Part shown: one piece after another, positions 1 through 12,439 of the stretch | Layout of the letters: each line of letters begins with the position of its first letter | How positions within the stretch are numbered: position 1 is the first letter of the stretch | DNA from: Apostichopus japonicus | Lineage: Eukaryota; Echinodermata; Holothuroidea; Aspidochirotida; Stichopodidae | Direction of reading: 5' to 3' | Length of the DNA: 64,000 bases | NCBI RefSeq assembly: GCF_037975245.1 | Contig: NC_092568.1 | Location: 6,794,501-6,858,500 of the forward strand | Notes under the pieces: generated by a model | Told to the model about the DNA's origin: nothing | Seen by the model: only the letters and a program-made list of their open reading frames with translations | Databases searched by the model: none | Position numbers and translations under genes: made by a program

Positions 1-230
1 ACTCCATGGGTTGTCATCTTGTTTATATTTGTTATCGATAAATGGTATAGCCTACTAAATAGCTAAAGTTTACATAGCAGTTATCTGACATTTACTATCG
101 ATAACTAACAGTTAACGACGTTACATGCTACTGTAAATGGCTGCAGTTTATGTAGCTGTTTAGTAGCTTCTGATACTTTGAAAACTGAAAATCAAAATAA
201 AATAAAACTGTTAGCAAATGCTTATCCACT

Positions 231-306
231 AGAAAGCCTGTGTAAGAGAATGTGTAAAAGTAAGTTGGCCTGACGTTTGATCCTAGCAGGATCTTCTCCA
301 AAGGCT
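231..306 (+). repeat. Dispersed ~75-bp repeat, copy A
   Basis: The segment containing GATCCTAGCAGGATCTTCT matches 37585-37672 on the opposite strand over about 75 bp with scattered differences. The core AATCCTAGCAGGAT / GATCCTAGCAGGAT is itself palindromic (ATCCTAGCAGGAT). This is a fragment of an interspersed family that I cannot name. Confidence 0.6.
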
Positions 307-307
307 T

Positions 308-810
308 GGACCCCGGTCACACGTACCTTTTTTTCAGACATAACGATGGTCCGACCATGGTACGGTTTGCGTGTGACCGCTCTCTACTATGGTCTGACGA
401 TCGTCCGACCATCGTCCACTAAATATGGTAATTAGCATCGTAAGCCCCGAATTAACCATGGTCCGACCATTGTTAGCAGGAAGAACCATGTGTGTGACCG
501 CAATTGCGTTGTCCGACTATGCTTTTGAGCGTAAACACTGACATCATCCACACTTACAACTAAAAACCCGCGAAACAACGTCAAAACCGTGACCCTTGAC
601 CGACCTAACGCAACTGCACATGATAGCTTTGCAAAAGCATAATTAACTCGCTGATGTATGTGTCCGCGAATAACATAACAATCGTCCGAATATAGCACAA
701 AGTCGTGTGAGTACGTGTGACCGCTACCGTAGTTAGATTAATATGGTCGGACTCTAGTTAAGAAACGATGGTCGGAAAAGATGCAATTTTATACGTCTGA
801 CCGTGGTCTT
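308..810. mobile_element. Non-autonomous DNA element (MITE-like) with terminal inverted repeats
   Basis: The left end GGACCCCGGTCACACGTA is the near reverse complement of the right end TACGTCTGACCGTGGTCT (16 of 18). The decamer GTGTGACCGC or a close variant recurs at about 371, 492 and 714, and GGTCCGACCAT-type palindromes recur inside. No coding capacity is visible and no clear target duplication was found. It lies in an XDH intron. Confidence 0.5.
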
Positions 811-1227
811 AATCTCTCTCCATCCCTTGTCTGCTAATCCCGTTACATCTTTCTCTTTGTGTTCACCATGCTCATTAACCTGTCTGTATTCTGTGCGTGT
901 TTTTGTCCCTTCTGTTACTGTTACTTGTCACTTAGCCTTTGAAGAAGATCGAAATGTCAGACCAACTTACTTTTACACATACTTTGAAAACTGGTTAGTC
1001 TTCTATATTTGCAACATGCTATTGATTAAGCAAGTATCTACTAGTTTTTATTGATAAATGGGAAAGCTTCAAAATACCTACTAATGTTCTGAATATTTAA
1101 TAGTTATTATTGAAAACCCGTAATATATCTAAAAGGGAAACCTTATGGCTGTTTGTAGCTATATGTTGAAAGTTTAAACCTAATGCATTTCATTGTAACA
1201 AATATAGATTATATTCTTCATCCATAG

Positions 1228-1280
1228 GTTCATGATGCTTACTTTCAACACATCAGTCTTTCCGCAACTGGTTACTATGC
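1228..1280 (+). CDS. XDH: XDH exon (first visible)
   Basis: This short 53-nt exon sits between acceptor ...ccatag and donor gtaagt. It encodes 17 codons ending SLSATGYY and leaves two bases (GC) that pair with the first G of the next exon. SLSATG followed by an aromatic residue is a conserved XDH block. The exon is below the usual ORF length cut-off and rests on this motif, its splice sites and its phase. Confidence 0.82.
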
Positions 1281-4200
1281 GTAAGTTCTTTCATTGATTG
1301 ACTCTAGGAAAAATGTCTTCGAAGTTAGTCAGTTACTGGAATGAGAAACTCGGTCAAAAAGTAGTTTATAATAGTCAAAGGAAGTATGGGAACCTATATA
1401 TATCGACATTTAGCTATTAATGAAACATACAATCACGGACAGACCAATACATTATTCGCTTAGATTGAGCTACTGATTAACGCAAACAAAATTTACAATT
1501 CCAGATTAAATAATGTCCTTGAAGATATGAAAAAGGAATTCTGTCAGGCAGGGAGGCAGGAAGTGTTGGTAGAAATCATCAGTGTAGCCGGAAGAGTGAG
1601 GGTGTTGGGGGGGGGGGGCATTAGTAGCCATGTGATGCTCAAAAGTCTATACTTGTTTTCTATTGCATGGAAGGATCTGGTTTTCTTCACACTAGGCATA
1701 AATAAGTTATTCGGTGATTAACACTTAAAGTGAAAACTACAGTAAATTATGTTTGCCTGACCATTCAATACAAAGATTAATACTAAATCATGTTCGATTG
1801 ACCATTCAATGTACATAGATCACAACTAAATTATATTTGATTGACCTTTCAATATTCATAGCTCACAGCTAAATTATGTTTGACTGACCATTCAATATAC
1901 ATAGATACATTCAATGTACATAGATCACACCAAAAATATGTTTGCGTAGGTAGACTTAAACGCGCATGACATCAGAGGGAATAGGAAATTTTAGGTAGTT
2001 GGAGAAACACAGAACTTTATGCATGGTGGAAAAACGTTTCAATATTTAATAAGTTTAATGTCTCGTTGCTGAAAAATGAGGGAATTTATTTATTTTCTCA
2101 AAGGACTCCTGATTTATTCTTCGATTCGGAAACAAACAAAGGGAGATGTTTCAATTACTATTGTTATGGAGCTGCTGCTTCAGAGGTGCAAATCGATTGT
2201 TTGACGGGAGATCACGTGGTTGTCAGAACAGATATTGTCATGGACGTAGGAAATAGTCTTAACCCGGCTATCGATATTGGTCAGGTATGAGCTGGACAAC
2301 TGCATCCATCAAATTGATGTGTTGACAATTTTTATTGAATGCCGTAATGTTAACAACATGAAGATACCAATTGATTTAATCATTGTGTGGCACTTTTTTA
2401 TACGATTTTCTTTGGTGCATTGTCCGACATCCACCATGGTGGTGGGGTCATCATCCATCCATGGAAGTGTGGTAAGATACATATTCCTTATCTGTCCCAT
2501 CTGTCATCTCTCCGAGGTAGTGGGGTGAAATACAGATTCATTATCAGGTATCCATCCATGGTACTGCGGTAAGATGAATATTCCATATCTGTCATCTATC
2601 CATGGTAGTGGGTAAGATAAATATTCCTTATCTGTTATTCATCTATGGTAGTGGGGGAAGATACATATTCATTATCTGTCATTACGTCTATGGTAGTGGG
2701 TTAAGATAAATATTCCATATCTGTCATCTATTCATGGTAGTGGGTAAGATAAATATTCCTTATCTGTTATTCATCTATGGTAGTGGGGGAAGATAAATAT
2801 TCCTTATCTCTTATTCATCTGTGATAGTGGGGTAGGTAAATATTCCTTATCTGTCATTTCATCTATGAAAGTGGGATAGATAAATATTCCTTACCTGTCA
2901 TGTATGCATGGTAGTGGGGTAAGATAAATATTCATTATCTGTCATTCATCTATGATAGTGGGGTAAGATAAATATTCATTATCTGTCTTTCATCTATGAT
3001 AGTGGGGTAAGATAAATATTCATTATCTGTCTTTCATCTATGATAGTGGGGTAAGATCAATATTCCGTATCTGTCATGTATGCATGGTAGTGGGTTAAGA
3101 TTAATATTCCTTATCTGTCATTACGTATATGGTAGTGGGTTAAGATAAATATTCCTTATCTGTCATCTATCCATGGTAGTGGGTAAGATAAATATTCCTT
3201 ATCTGTTATTCATCTATGGTAGTGGGGGAAGATAATATTCCTTATCTCTTATTCATCTATGATAGTGGGGTAGGTAAATATTCCTTATCTGTCATTTTAT
3301 CTATGATAGTGGGATAGATAAATATTCCTTACCTGTCATGTATGCATGGTAGTGGGGTAAGATAAATATTCATTATCTGTCATTCATCTATGATAGTGGG
3401 GTAAGATAAATATTCATTATCTGTCTTTCATCTATGATAGTGGGGTAAGGTAAATATTCCTTATCCGTCATTCATCTATGATAGTGGGGTAAGATCAATA
3501 TTCCGTATCTGTCATGTATGCATGGTAGTGGGGTAAGGTAAATATTCCCTATCTGTCATTCATCTATGATAGTCGGGTAAGGTAAATATTCCTTATCTGT
3601 CAGCTATCTATGGTAGTGGGTTAAGATAAATATTCATTATCTGTCATTTCGTCTATGGTAGTGGGTTAAGATAAATATTCCTTATCTGTCATTCATCTAT
3701 GATAGTGGGGGAAGATAAATATTCCTTATCTGTCATTTCGTCCATGGTAGTGGGGGAAGATAAATATTCCTTATCTCTTATTCATCTATGATAGTGGGGT
3801 AGGTAAATATTCCTTATCTGTCATTTCATCTATGAAAGTGGGATAGATAAATATTCCTTACCTGTCATGTATGCATGGTAGTGGGGTAAGATAAATATTC
3901 ATTATCTGTCATTCATCTATGATAGTGCGGTAAGATAAATATTCATTATCTGTCTTTCATCTATGATAGTGGGGTAAGATCAATATTCCGTATCTGTCAT
4001 GTATGCATGGTAGTGGGTTAAGATTAATATTCCTTATCTGTCATTACGTATATGGTAGTGGGTTAAGATAAATATTCCTTATCTGTTATTCATCTATGGT
4101 AGTGGGGGAAGATAATATTCCTTATCTCCTATTCATCTATGATAGTGGGGTAGGTAAATATTCCTTATCTGTCATTTTATCTATGATAGTGGGATAGATA

Positions 4201-7200
4201 AATATTCCTTACCTGTCATGTATGCATGGTAGTGGGGTAAGATAAATATTCATTATCTGTCATTCATCTATGATAGTGGGGTAAGATAAATATTCATTAT
4301 CTGTCATGTATGCATGGTAGTGGGGTAAGGTAAATATTCCTTATCTGTCATTTCGTCTATGGTAGTGGGGTAAGGTAAATATTCCTTATCTGTCATTCAT
4401 CTGTGATAGTCGGGTAAGGTAAATATTCCTTATCTGTCATCTATCTATGGTAGTGGGTTAAGATAAATATTCCTTATCTGTCATTTCGTCTATGGTAGTG
4501 GGTTAAGATAAATATTCCTTATCTGTCATTTCGTCCATGATAGTGGGGTAGATAAATATTCTTTATCTGTCATTTCGTCTATGGTAGTGGGGTAAGATAA
4601 ATATTCCTTATCTGTCATTCATCTATGATAGTGGGGTAAGATACATATTCCTTATCTGTCATTTCGTCTATGGTAGTGGGGTAAGATAAATATTCCTTAT
4701 CTGTCTTGTAATCATGGTAGTGTGGGATGTTATGATTCCTATCTGCCATCCATCCATGGTAGGGGGTAAGATAAATATTCCTTATCTGTCATCTATCCAT
4801 GGTAGTGGGCTAAGGTCAATATCCCTTCTCATGTATCAATCTATGGTAATTTGGGATAATAAGGATTCCTTTCTTCCATCCATCCATGGTATTGTGGGAT
4901 GATAAATATTCCTTATCCGTTCTCCATCCATGGTAGGGGGTAAGATAAATATTCATAACTGTCATTCATCTATGGTAGTGGGGTAGATAAATATTCATTA
5001 TCTGTCATCTATCCATGGTAGTGGGGTAGGTTAAATATTCCTTCTAAGGTATCCACCCATGGTAATTTGGGATATTAATGATTCCTTTCTGCCATCCATC
5101 CATGGTAGTGCGGGATGATAACTATTCATTATCTGTCATCCGAACCATTGGATAAGATAAATGCAAGGAAACAGATTTCCAAGATCCAATAAAGAAATTT
5201 TATCCAAAATGAAGAAAGATACACCTTGTATAATTTTACTTGGTTTGCTCAGATTCTCAGCAACCTTGTTTGATGAATTTAGTTTAATGAGGGGAACAAC
5301 TAAGTAATTAACAGTTAGCAAAGATTATCTTGAGCATGTCATGGTGCAACCATCTAATAAGTTGCTGCATTATTTCTCTTAAAGAGTCTTTGTACCCCTT
5401 TTTTAAAACTTCGTGCAGTAGTATCTTACTAAGTTAGGGGAGTTGTGGGAATTCTAATAGAGGTCAAAGGTTACATAATGTATGAAAAATATATTGTAAT
5501 ATCACCCCAAATACATCAGATATCCCAAACTAACATCCCAACACATCAGATACATTGTCACTTTAGTATGGAAACCATTAGCTACCATCGAAATGTTAAA
5601 ATATTAAGTTTTACTGCATGAGCTAATAATTTATAAAGAAATAGAACAATTGCTTAGATGAAGTAAATGATTAACCAATCAGTTGGTTGCAAATTTATTA
5701 CTCAAATTTTATCAATTCAACATTTTGCCAAAAAAGCTGAATTGTTCATTTATCATAAAATACTGATATTTTAACACTTCTGAAAATACCGAAAGGCTCG
5801 CATTGAATCTTGCAATATCACAGTAAGCAAGAACATGTTAAAGCACTCACTGCAATTCATGGTTTTGAAAGAAACATTCATTGATCAAGTAAGAAATACA
5901 TCCGCCAATAGATTAATGTTCTGCAAGATGTCAAATTACAAACTTCTAAATAAGGTAATAAAGGTACACTTTCAAGAAAATTGTTTGATGCAAATTATCT
6001 GACCAGTGATAAATTCACGATTTCATTGCAAAATATAGCATGTCTAAGGTGATTAAGTAACTAATGTACGTTGTAGAGATATAACTGAGGAATTTGAGAT
6101 ATAAATGATGAATTAAACAGTTTGAAGAAAATGATTAGCATATTGAACACTATTTTGATGCATCTTAACGTTTCATGGTTTAATATTTCTATGGCATCTT
6201 AATGTTCCATGGTTTAATATATCTATGGCTTGTTACCTTTCCATGATTTTATATTTCTATGGCATCTTAACGTTCCATGCTTAATGGAAGACTTGTCAAC
6301 ATAGCTTTCATTTATTTTTAGAGTGTGCAGTCTGGATAAGAAGATTATTTCATTCCATTGCATTTACTTCCCCATGAAATGATAACAGGTACAAGACAAT
6401 ATGTCAGTTAAGTTCTGCTTAGATGGGAGTGATAAAGATATCTTAGCAACGGTCAATTAAGTAAATATCCCTGGTGTTTTAATTTTATTTATTGTTCTGT
6501 TCTTTTTATGTGCTGGTCAAATTGCAGATAGAGGGAGCATTTTCTCAGGGTTATGGTCTGTTCCTTCTAGAAGACTACAGAATCTCACCTAAAGGTGACC
6601 TTCTCACCAAAGGTCCAGGAGCTTACAAGTTACCCTCCATTGGAAACACACCTGCAGAATTTAATGTTACACTTCTCGACAAATCGAACAACCCTACATC
6701 CATATACTCTTCAAAGGTGAGGCACTGTTTATATTGACTACAAATTATGTTGATATTTTTCATGAGTATTTAGATAATTGAAATGCATATTAACTGCAAA
6801 TTTTAAAACATCACCTTTTTAAGTTTTCATTATTTTTGATAATTAAGGATAATCATATTGTGGAATGATCAGTTTATACGTCTGTGGTTGTATGTTACTT
6901 ACAGCAGCAGTTTGAGTTATGATTTTGGGATGCATAATTAGTTGACATGTTTTATAATTTACTCTTTATTAATGAAATGCTCTGGAGCAGACTCGTACCG
7001 AGTCTCATGTTACTCCGCTAACATAGCTGCCTGTATTTGCATCTATACGTCCTTATGGATTTGTATCCTAGTGTAGATAATAGTGCAATATTAAATACTT
7101 GCATTTACAGCCTTGTACTCGTACTCATACCAATGGGAATGTTACTTATACTAGCTCTAGCTGTATGTACTTTCACTACACCGTATGATAATAAGTTTGC

Positions 7201-7970
7201 TCTGGAATTGTGTCATAATTTGATTACCTACGATCTTATTTGGGGAAATACTTTGGTAAATTGTTGACAAAACGCAAAGATCTGCTGTAATTATTGCAGT
7301 GTTTAAGTTTGTCAATTTTTTGAGAAAATGAACTCAGCTCAGGACCTTAGTATAAACTGTAGGATATCAATAAAAATGTGCATTTTTGTTTGCCAATCAA
7401 AGATATGAACCAGAAGATGATTGGAAAATATTTGCAAAAACAGTTTCAAAATGTAAAGTGGACGTTAGTTTGCAATCTCTGCAGTGTACGCCCGTTTCTT
7501 ATAATCCTTCCTCCAATGCAATCAACAACGTTAGCAGTCATATGAGTATGAACAGTTGTCGTTCTCGTTTACCCTAAGGCTGTTGGTGAACCACCCCTGT
7601 TTTTATCGGCATCGGTATTGTTTGCTGTGAGGGATGCCATTACCTCAGCTCGTGATGATGCTAACTTATCCAGTGTATTTAGACTAGATACCCCAGCAGT
7701 ACCAGAAAGGATACGAATGGTTTGTCAGGATCAATTTATGCAAAAGGTGAGTAAATTCAGCTCAGATGTTTTAACTGAATATTCAAAAGTACGATGCCAT
7801 CAATAGATTCTGTAAAGTACTTCCTTACACTGGTTATTCGTCATTGATCTGAATTGCAATCACCAATTTAAAAGATAGAAGATGCAGCCTATAGTTAGTT
7901 TTTTTTCTCTCCGTAGATAAAACCGATGCCTCTTCCGGATAACTTCAAACCGTTCTTCATTCGTCCCTGA
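1228..7970 (+). CDS. XDH: Xanthine dehydrogenase, C-terminal part (5' end outside window)
   Basis: Join of 1228-1280, 2104-2284, 6528-6716, 7579-7746 and 7917-7970 (645 nt, 214 residues plus TGA). All introns are GT-AG and the phases agree. Known for the family: the molybdopterin enzyme oxidises hypoxanthine to xanthine and urate in purine catabolism, usually in the cytosol or peroxisome. Seen: this is the end of the molybdopterin-binding domain, with the blocks [36 protein letters not shown] and [13 protein letters not shown]. The E of AVGEPP corresponds to the catalytic glutamate of molybdenum hydroxylases. AVGEPPLFL favours XDH over aldehyde oxidase, which usually has GLGESGVFL here. The Fe-S, FAD and N-terminal molybdenum parts should lie left of base 1; no further exon was recognised in 1-1227. 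Confidence 0.9.
1735..1940. repeat. Short tandem array, ~43-bp unit, about 4 copies
   Basis: The phrase GACCATTCAAT recurs at about 1760, 1801, 1844 and 1887, followed by a diverged TACATAGATCACA-type stretch. The unit is 41-43 bp. It lies in the XDH intron between 1281 and 2103; nothing else is recognised in that intron. Confidence 0.65.
2104..2284 (+). CDS. XDH: XDH exon (second visible)
   Basis: A 181-nt exon with acceptor ...ctcaaag and donor gtatga. It encodes [34 protein letters not shown] and [20 protein letters not shown], the core of the C-terminal molybdopterin domain. One base completes the codon split with the previous exon. The acceptor AAAG is less usual than CAG but is the only one that keeps phase. 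Confidence 0.9.
2400..5145. repeat. Minisatellite array, ~44-bp unit, about 60 copies, in XDH intron
   Basis: The unit reads roughly GATAAATATTCCTTATCTGT followed by CATTCATCTATGATAGTGGGGTAA. Variants are shared in blocks: the segment with TTACCTGTCATGTATGCATGG recurs at about 2891, 3328, 3857 and 4208, so there is higher-order amplification on top of the basic unit. Nearly every unit carries the inverted pair GATAA...TTATC. Both edges are more diverged, as expected for an old array with a recently homogenised core. Confidence 0.93.
5146..6527. other. Unique AT-rich intron sequence
   Basis: This is the remainder of the XDH intron after the array. I see no coding exon, known repeat or RNA gene. 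A small local repetition around 6165-6290 (variants of CATCTTAACGTTTCATGGTT) is the only structure noticed. Confidence 0.5.
6528..6716 (+). CDS. XDH: XDH exon (third visible)
   Basis: A 189-nt, phase 0 exon with acceptor attgcag and donor gtgagg. It encodes [17 protein letters not shown], then [18 protein letters not shown] and IYSSK, matching the XDH/AOX C-terminal region in order and spacing. It follows a 4.2-kb intron filled by the 44-bp array. Confidence 0.92.
7579..7746 (+). CDS. XDH: XDH exon (fourth visible), carries the catalytic Glu block
   Basis: A 168-nt, phase 0 exon with acceptor accctaag and donor gtgagt. It starts with [20 protein letters not shown], then has [14 protein letters not shown]. 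The E of GEPP is the expected catalytic base. FRLD.PA.PE.IR is typical of XDH rather than aldehyde oxidase. Confidence 0.92.
7917..7970 (+). CDS. XDH: XDH last coding exon
   Basis: A 54-nt exon with acceptor ctccgtag. It encodes [17 protein letters not shown] and TGA, close in length and pattern to the XDH C-terminus, where vertebrates end ...CKPWSVRV. The 3' UTR follows. A TA microsatellite starts about 50 bp downstream, and no convincing AATAAA is seen in the first 100 bp. Confidence 0.88.
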   Translation: MKPMPLPDNFKPFFIRP

Positions 7971-8008
7971 AATCTTGGATCAAACGGTTGTGATGCCACC
8001 TTGAAAAG

Positions 8009-8018
<10 letters not shown>

Positions 8019-8064
<46 letters not shown>
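8019..8064. repeat. (TA)n microsatellite
   Basis: An uninterrupted TA dinucleotide run just 3' of the XDH stop codon, probably within the 3' UTR or immediately downstream. Confidence 0.95.
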
Positions 8065-8068
<4 letters not shown>

Positions 8069-8284
8069 CATCTTACTGGTTACTCATAAAAGTATTTTCA
8101 TTAATTCTAACATGACACTCAGTGATTTCTTTATATATACTTTGTCTTCACTACACCGTATGATAAATAGTACATACAATAATAGATGATGAAAAGCTTT
8201 CACCATTGGCTATTAAGTCATAAAGTCATTATGATAAATACATCCATTGCTATTAAGTACTGGTACTCTCAAGTACATTCAATA

Positions 8285-8580
8285 TAATATTAATAATAAT
8301 ATATCATTTTTATATAGCACCAAAAAAACTATGAAATAATTCTCGTGGCGCCTTACAATAGTTACAATATATGCGTTTTAGTAAACAGATACGTCTTGAG
8401 AACCGATTTGAAACCATGCACAGTCTTGCACATTTTAACATGTTCTGGAAGTGAGTTCCACAAGTAAGAAGCATTATATGAGAACATTCTTGAGCCATAA
8501 GTCTGTGTTCTAAACCTAGGCATGAGCAACTTCTGTGATGAATTAGAATTAGAGCGGAGTGCATCGTGTGGATATCGACC
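8285..8580 (-). mobile_element. 3' end of a LINE retrotransposon (reverse transcriptase C-terminus)
   Basis: Read on the minus strand from about 8580, one frame gives FRTQTYGSRMFSYNASYLWN, then SLPEHVK and FKSVLKTYLF, and stops at 8362-8364. This is the typical carboxy terminus of CR1/L2-like reverse transcriptases (..TYGSR.FS..A..LWNSLP..). A short 3' UTR and an ATTATTAAT-type tail follow to about 8285. The upstream RT domain is absent, so this is a 5'-truncated copy. Confidence 0.72.
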
Positions 8581-8589
8581 GAAGTTGAA

Positions 8590-9317
8590 ACAAATTAAAG
8601 AGATAGTTTAGGCCCTTGTTATGCAGACATTTGAACACAATCAGAAGTAGTTTGTATAGTTAATGCGTTCGCAATTCGGGAGCCAGTGGAGCTCAATCAT
8701 AGCAGGGGTAATGTGCTCATATTTACGAGTTTTTGTAACAAAGCCCTGCAGCCGTATTCAATACGCGTTGCAGCCTGTCAAGTTTACAGCCTGTTAACAT
8801 AAAATATACTATTACAGCTTCGACGTAAAAAATGCTTTGACAAGTGGTAAGCCAGAGTCACCAGCTACTTTCTGATATGACCAATGTACCGGATACTGGA
8901 TAGGGCGCTTCGGCAAAGGTGTCAAATATCTTGGTCTATCATCATGTGATTATCAAAAATGATGCCAAGATTGCAAAATTGATCAGAATAATTGATACTC
9001 GTGTCACAAACGGAGACAAGAGGGAGAGTATGTGTTGGCCTAAACCGATACGATATGTGCATCACTTCCGGATTACCATAATCATTGAGCTTTCATTTGT
9101 TTGCCAACATCCAGCTTCTTATGTCTGACAAACAATTGTACATACGTAATAAGTCAGACGATTAATTGTCACCAAAGCTTATATATAATTCATAAATGCC
9201 TAAACCAACTTTCTGTATACTGGACCAGTCTCGAATGCGATTCGAGACTGGTCGAGTGTATAGAGAGGAGAATTGCTTCAGAATCGAAATGTTAGACAAA
9301 TACTGGTTTGTTGCTAT
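8590..9317. other. Intergenic, nothing recognised
   Basis: No exon, RNA gene or clear repeat boundary is visible. It may contain more of the truncated LINE or neighbouring repeats. Confidence 0.4.
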
Positions 9318-10422
9318 TGTTACGTTGGAATGCGAGAGGTCTCGATAATTAATTTTTAACGAGACACAAGCCTGGGTTCGTTTCTGTAAGGAACACAGAC
9401 AAATTGACGAGTCTAGAGAATTTGAATGAGAACGTAAACTATATTGAACAATGGAGTTTGATCCAACAACAACAAGTGGTAATTACAAATATATAGAAAA
9501 TTACTCACAAACTTAACAAGATAGGATACACTTTAAAACACGCTGGTCTCTTCCAACGGCGATATCCCTCAGCGGCCACGACCGTGATGACGACGATTCT
9601 CGGTCCGTTGTACCGCGAAATTCGCTGGTCCTCGACGAAGTTTCTCGCGATCCCAGAAACAGCAGTCACCTTCTTTCCGGCGATGCTCCAAAATAGAAGA
9701 CGGACTTCCAGCCACAATCGAGTGAAGCACAAGTCGAACTTCTCGCCGACTAAATATTACCAGAGTCAGTCCAAAATCAGCTTTATAGCCACCAACTCGT
9801 GTCGTAACGAACTTCCTCAACGGAGACAGAAATTCTTCACTTTCTCCGACATAAAGACTGAAAAACTGTAGTTTCACAACAAAGTCCTCTTCAAACTTCT
9901 GAATGGAAGTGTATAATCAATCTTGGTATCGATATTTCAATCCCTCAGAAACTACTGGCAGTTGAGCACTGACGATATATAGTAGAATGGTAAAATATGT
10001 GTCGTCACTTGTATTCGTTCAGAAACTGAGAAACTCTCCGATCTGGGCGGGTTTTTATACGATTCGCCAGGTCAAGAATCATCTAGATCTTTCTCGATAC
10101 ACCTGAGTAACAACTCAACCCAGTTTCTCCATTCTTGGAAGTCCTTTGCATATCTCGCGAACATTCCAGAGAATCCACGAAAATGTGTGCACAGCTTACA
10201 CGCGATTTCACGTAAACCGACGTTAACCCGAGACCAGCGTGTCATCATAAGGAATATACCAGAACAAGTCGTGTATTATATATAACATTCTGACACGGTA
10301 ACCCGACCTAATTTCTCAAATATTGATTTATCACGTAGGCAATTTCAAATACTTTCTATATTATAACATTAGGTTCCTCACTAGCAGTGACTAGCGTTAG
10401 GCTACAATGGGCCCTCGTAACA
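9318..10422 (-). mobile_element. LTR-like segment (probable solo LTR, minus orientation)
   Basis: The segment begins TGTTACG and ends CGTAACA, so in the minus orientation it runs TGTTACGAGGG...CGTAACA with the canonical TG..CA ends. A TATA-box-like TATAAAAACCCGCC lies about 365 nt inside on the minus strand. The layout parallels the better-supported solo LTR at 15969-16939 (TGTCACGA start, TATA box about 300 nt in). No convincing target duplication was found (CTAT left, CCAT right) and there is no internal coding region. Confidence 0.45.
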
Positions 10423-12430
10423 CCATGGCAATCATGAAGTCATAATTAAAAGAAATGAAGACATGTGTAACGTTGCCATGAGTATATGCATATATGTTTA
10501 TGGGCAAAGAAATGTTACTATGTGGTACAAATTGATATATATAGAATAAGTTCATTCATATTACTATATTCATATTACTAAGTACACTCACGTTACTAAG
10601 TTTTTCAATGTTATTAATTAAGTGGTACATTCGTATCACTACATATACTCATAGGCTATTATATTAGGCATAATTAGAACGTTCATATTCCTTAGTACAT
10701 TCATATAGTTACTTTACATTTATAAGCATAGTACTACTTAATTTAATCATCTCATTTTACAATTAATCCGATTTATAATTGGTCATGTGGACGGTTACTT
10801 ATTACACAGTTTTGACAAATCAGTAACTTTAATGCAGATGTATGCTAATGTCATGTCAAGCAGAATAATGAATTTATCAATTTATTGACATAGGTGAAAG
10901 GAATGATATGACAAACAAACCTAAGCTTTGAGGTTATGGATAATGCTTGAATATTAAAACTTCCTGCTGTTCAATTTGCTGGCCCTAACTAAAACCCAAA
11001 ACTTTTGAATTTAAAGACACTGTATGTAATTAATATATTACAAACTAGATATGTTACTCGCACACACTATAGTACATACTATATCACTGTAAACTAATAT
11101 GTCTTCTGAATATTCCATGATTGAAATGTAACAGAAACCAGGACCAAATCTCACCAACTGCTGTAGATATGTTATAGAGTAGCAGTTTTCTGGTGGAACC
11201 ACCAAACTTGGCACATGATGCAATTAACATAGGGAGAGAATTAAAATAATTGGTGGACTCGGTCTCAGTCTCTTTCTGAGCCCCAGGCTCCCCAGGTCTG
11301 TATACGTACATGTAATAAAGACAACCTACTGGCAGGCACAATAATGTCAAAGTCCAACAATACTTGACTCCAACAACAGGACAACCTTATATATACTAGA
11401 TGTAGGTTACGTGGGTGGAGCTTACACCTAAGGAGAACTGCTACCTTTAGTTCATACAGTATTTACTTCAGAAAATAAATTATTATTTCCCTAAATTAAA
11501 TATTATGCTTAATGACAGCCTATGATTTCAGTTTTCAAAGAATACTGCTTGATACAAGAATGTTACGTGACAAGTATAAGAGCATTACTTCTAAGTTATC
11601 AAGACTATACGATCTTAGAGTGGACCTAAATATAATACAATGTACGTTTAAGTAGAAGGGTTCATGGCATTTTGATGGTCTGTCTGTGTTTTGCTGGTCC
11701 TTTGTGTCATGATGGATCATGGTCAAAATATGTTGTGACAACCGCCGCAAACACCCTCATTATCAAGTCTATGTGTTAGCCTAGGAGCTGATTGGCGCAA
11801 ATACAAAATGCAGCAATAAACGAAAGATATGCAACGGATTGTCAATGAAGTTTCTATGAGGGCCAGAGAGCATAGAACATGGGTTGAAGCACAGGGCCAG
11901 AGATAACCGAAATCTTCATAGATGGATCAAGCAATGTACGGTATATAGCATCAAGCAGTGGGCATTGTACGGGCCGGATACTAAATTGGTGCCAAAAGCT
12001 TGTCTGATTTGTGGGTGGGGAAGAGTGGTCCAACGCACATTTGTAAGCAAGTATACTATTTTGCACCCCAGGGGCTTCACTATCATTCGAGAACTCTAAA
12101 ATGGTCACCTTCGATCATCAGTTGGGGAAAATCGTTTGGTCAGGTAATTTTATTCATTCAGCCGGGGAAGAATGGAGCACTACTACATGTGTAATCCTCA
12201 TTTTCTCAACCTCACACAAAGTACTTATTAGCGACACCTTGCATTTTGGGCTCCCTTATGTAGATCCAATTATGCCTCAGAATGCACAATTTGCATCTAA
12301 CTTAAAACAAAAAATGAGGACACCTATATCCAACTGAGTCGGTGTCAATGACCCCACAGAATCAGCCCTTTCTTTGTAAAACCCTTATTTCTTTCCCATA
12401 AAGATTCAAGCTACTACCGTACCACAAGTC
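10423..12430. other. Intergenic, nothing recognised
   Basis: AT-rich sequence with short repeated phrases (CATATTACT variants near 10555-10700). The short open frames here show no family resemblance and have no splice support. Confidence 0.4.
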
Positions 12431-12439
12431 AGTCGGAGG

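Noticed and set aside
2400-5145. CRISPR-like regular array
   Set aside because: The units are contiguous with no unique spacers, and the context is an animal intron.
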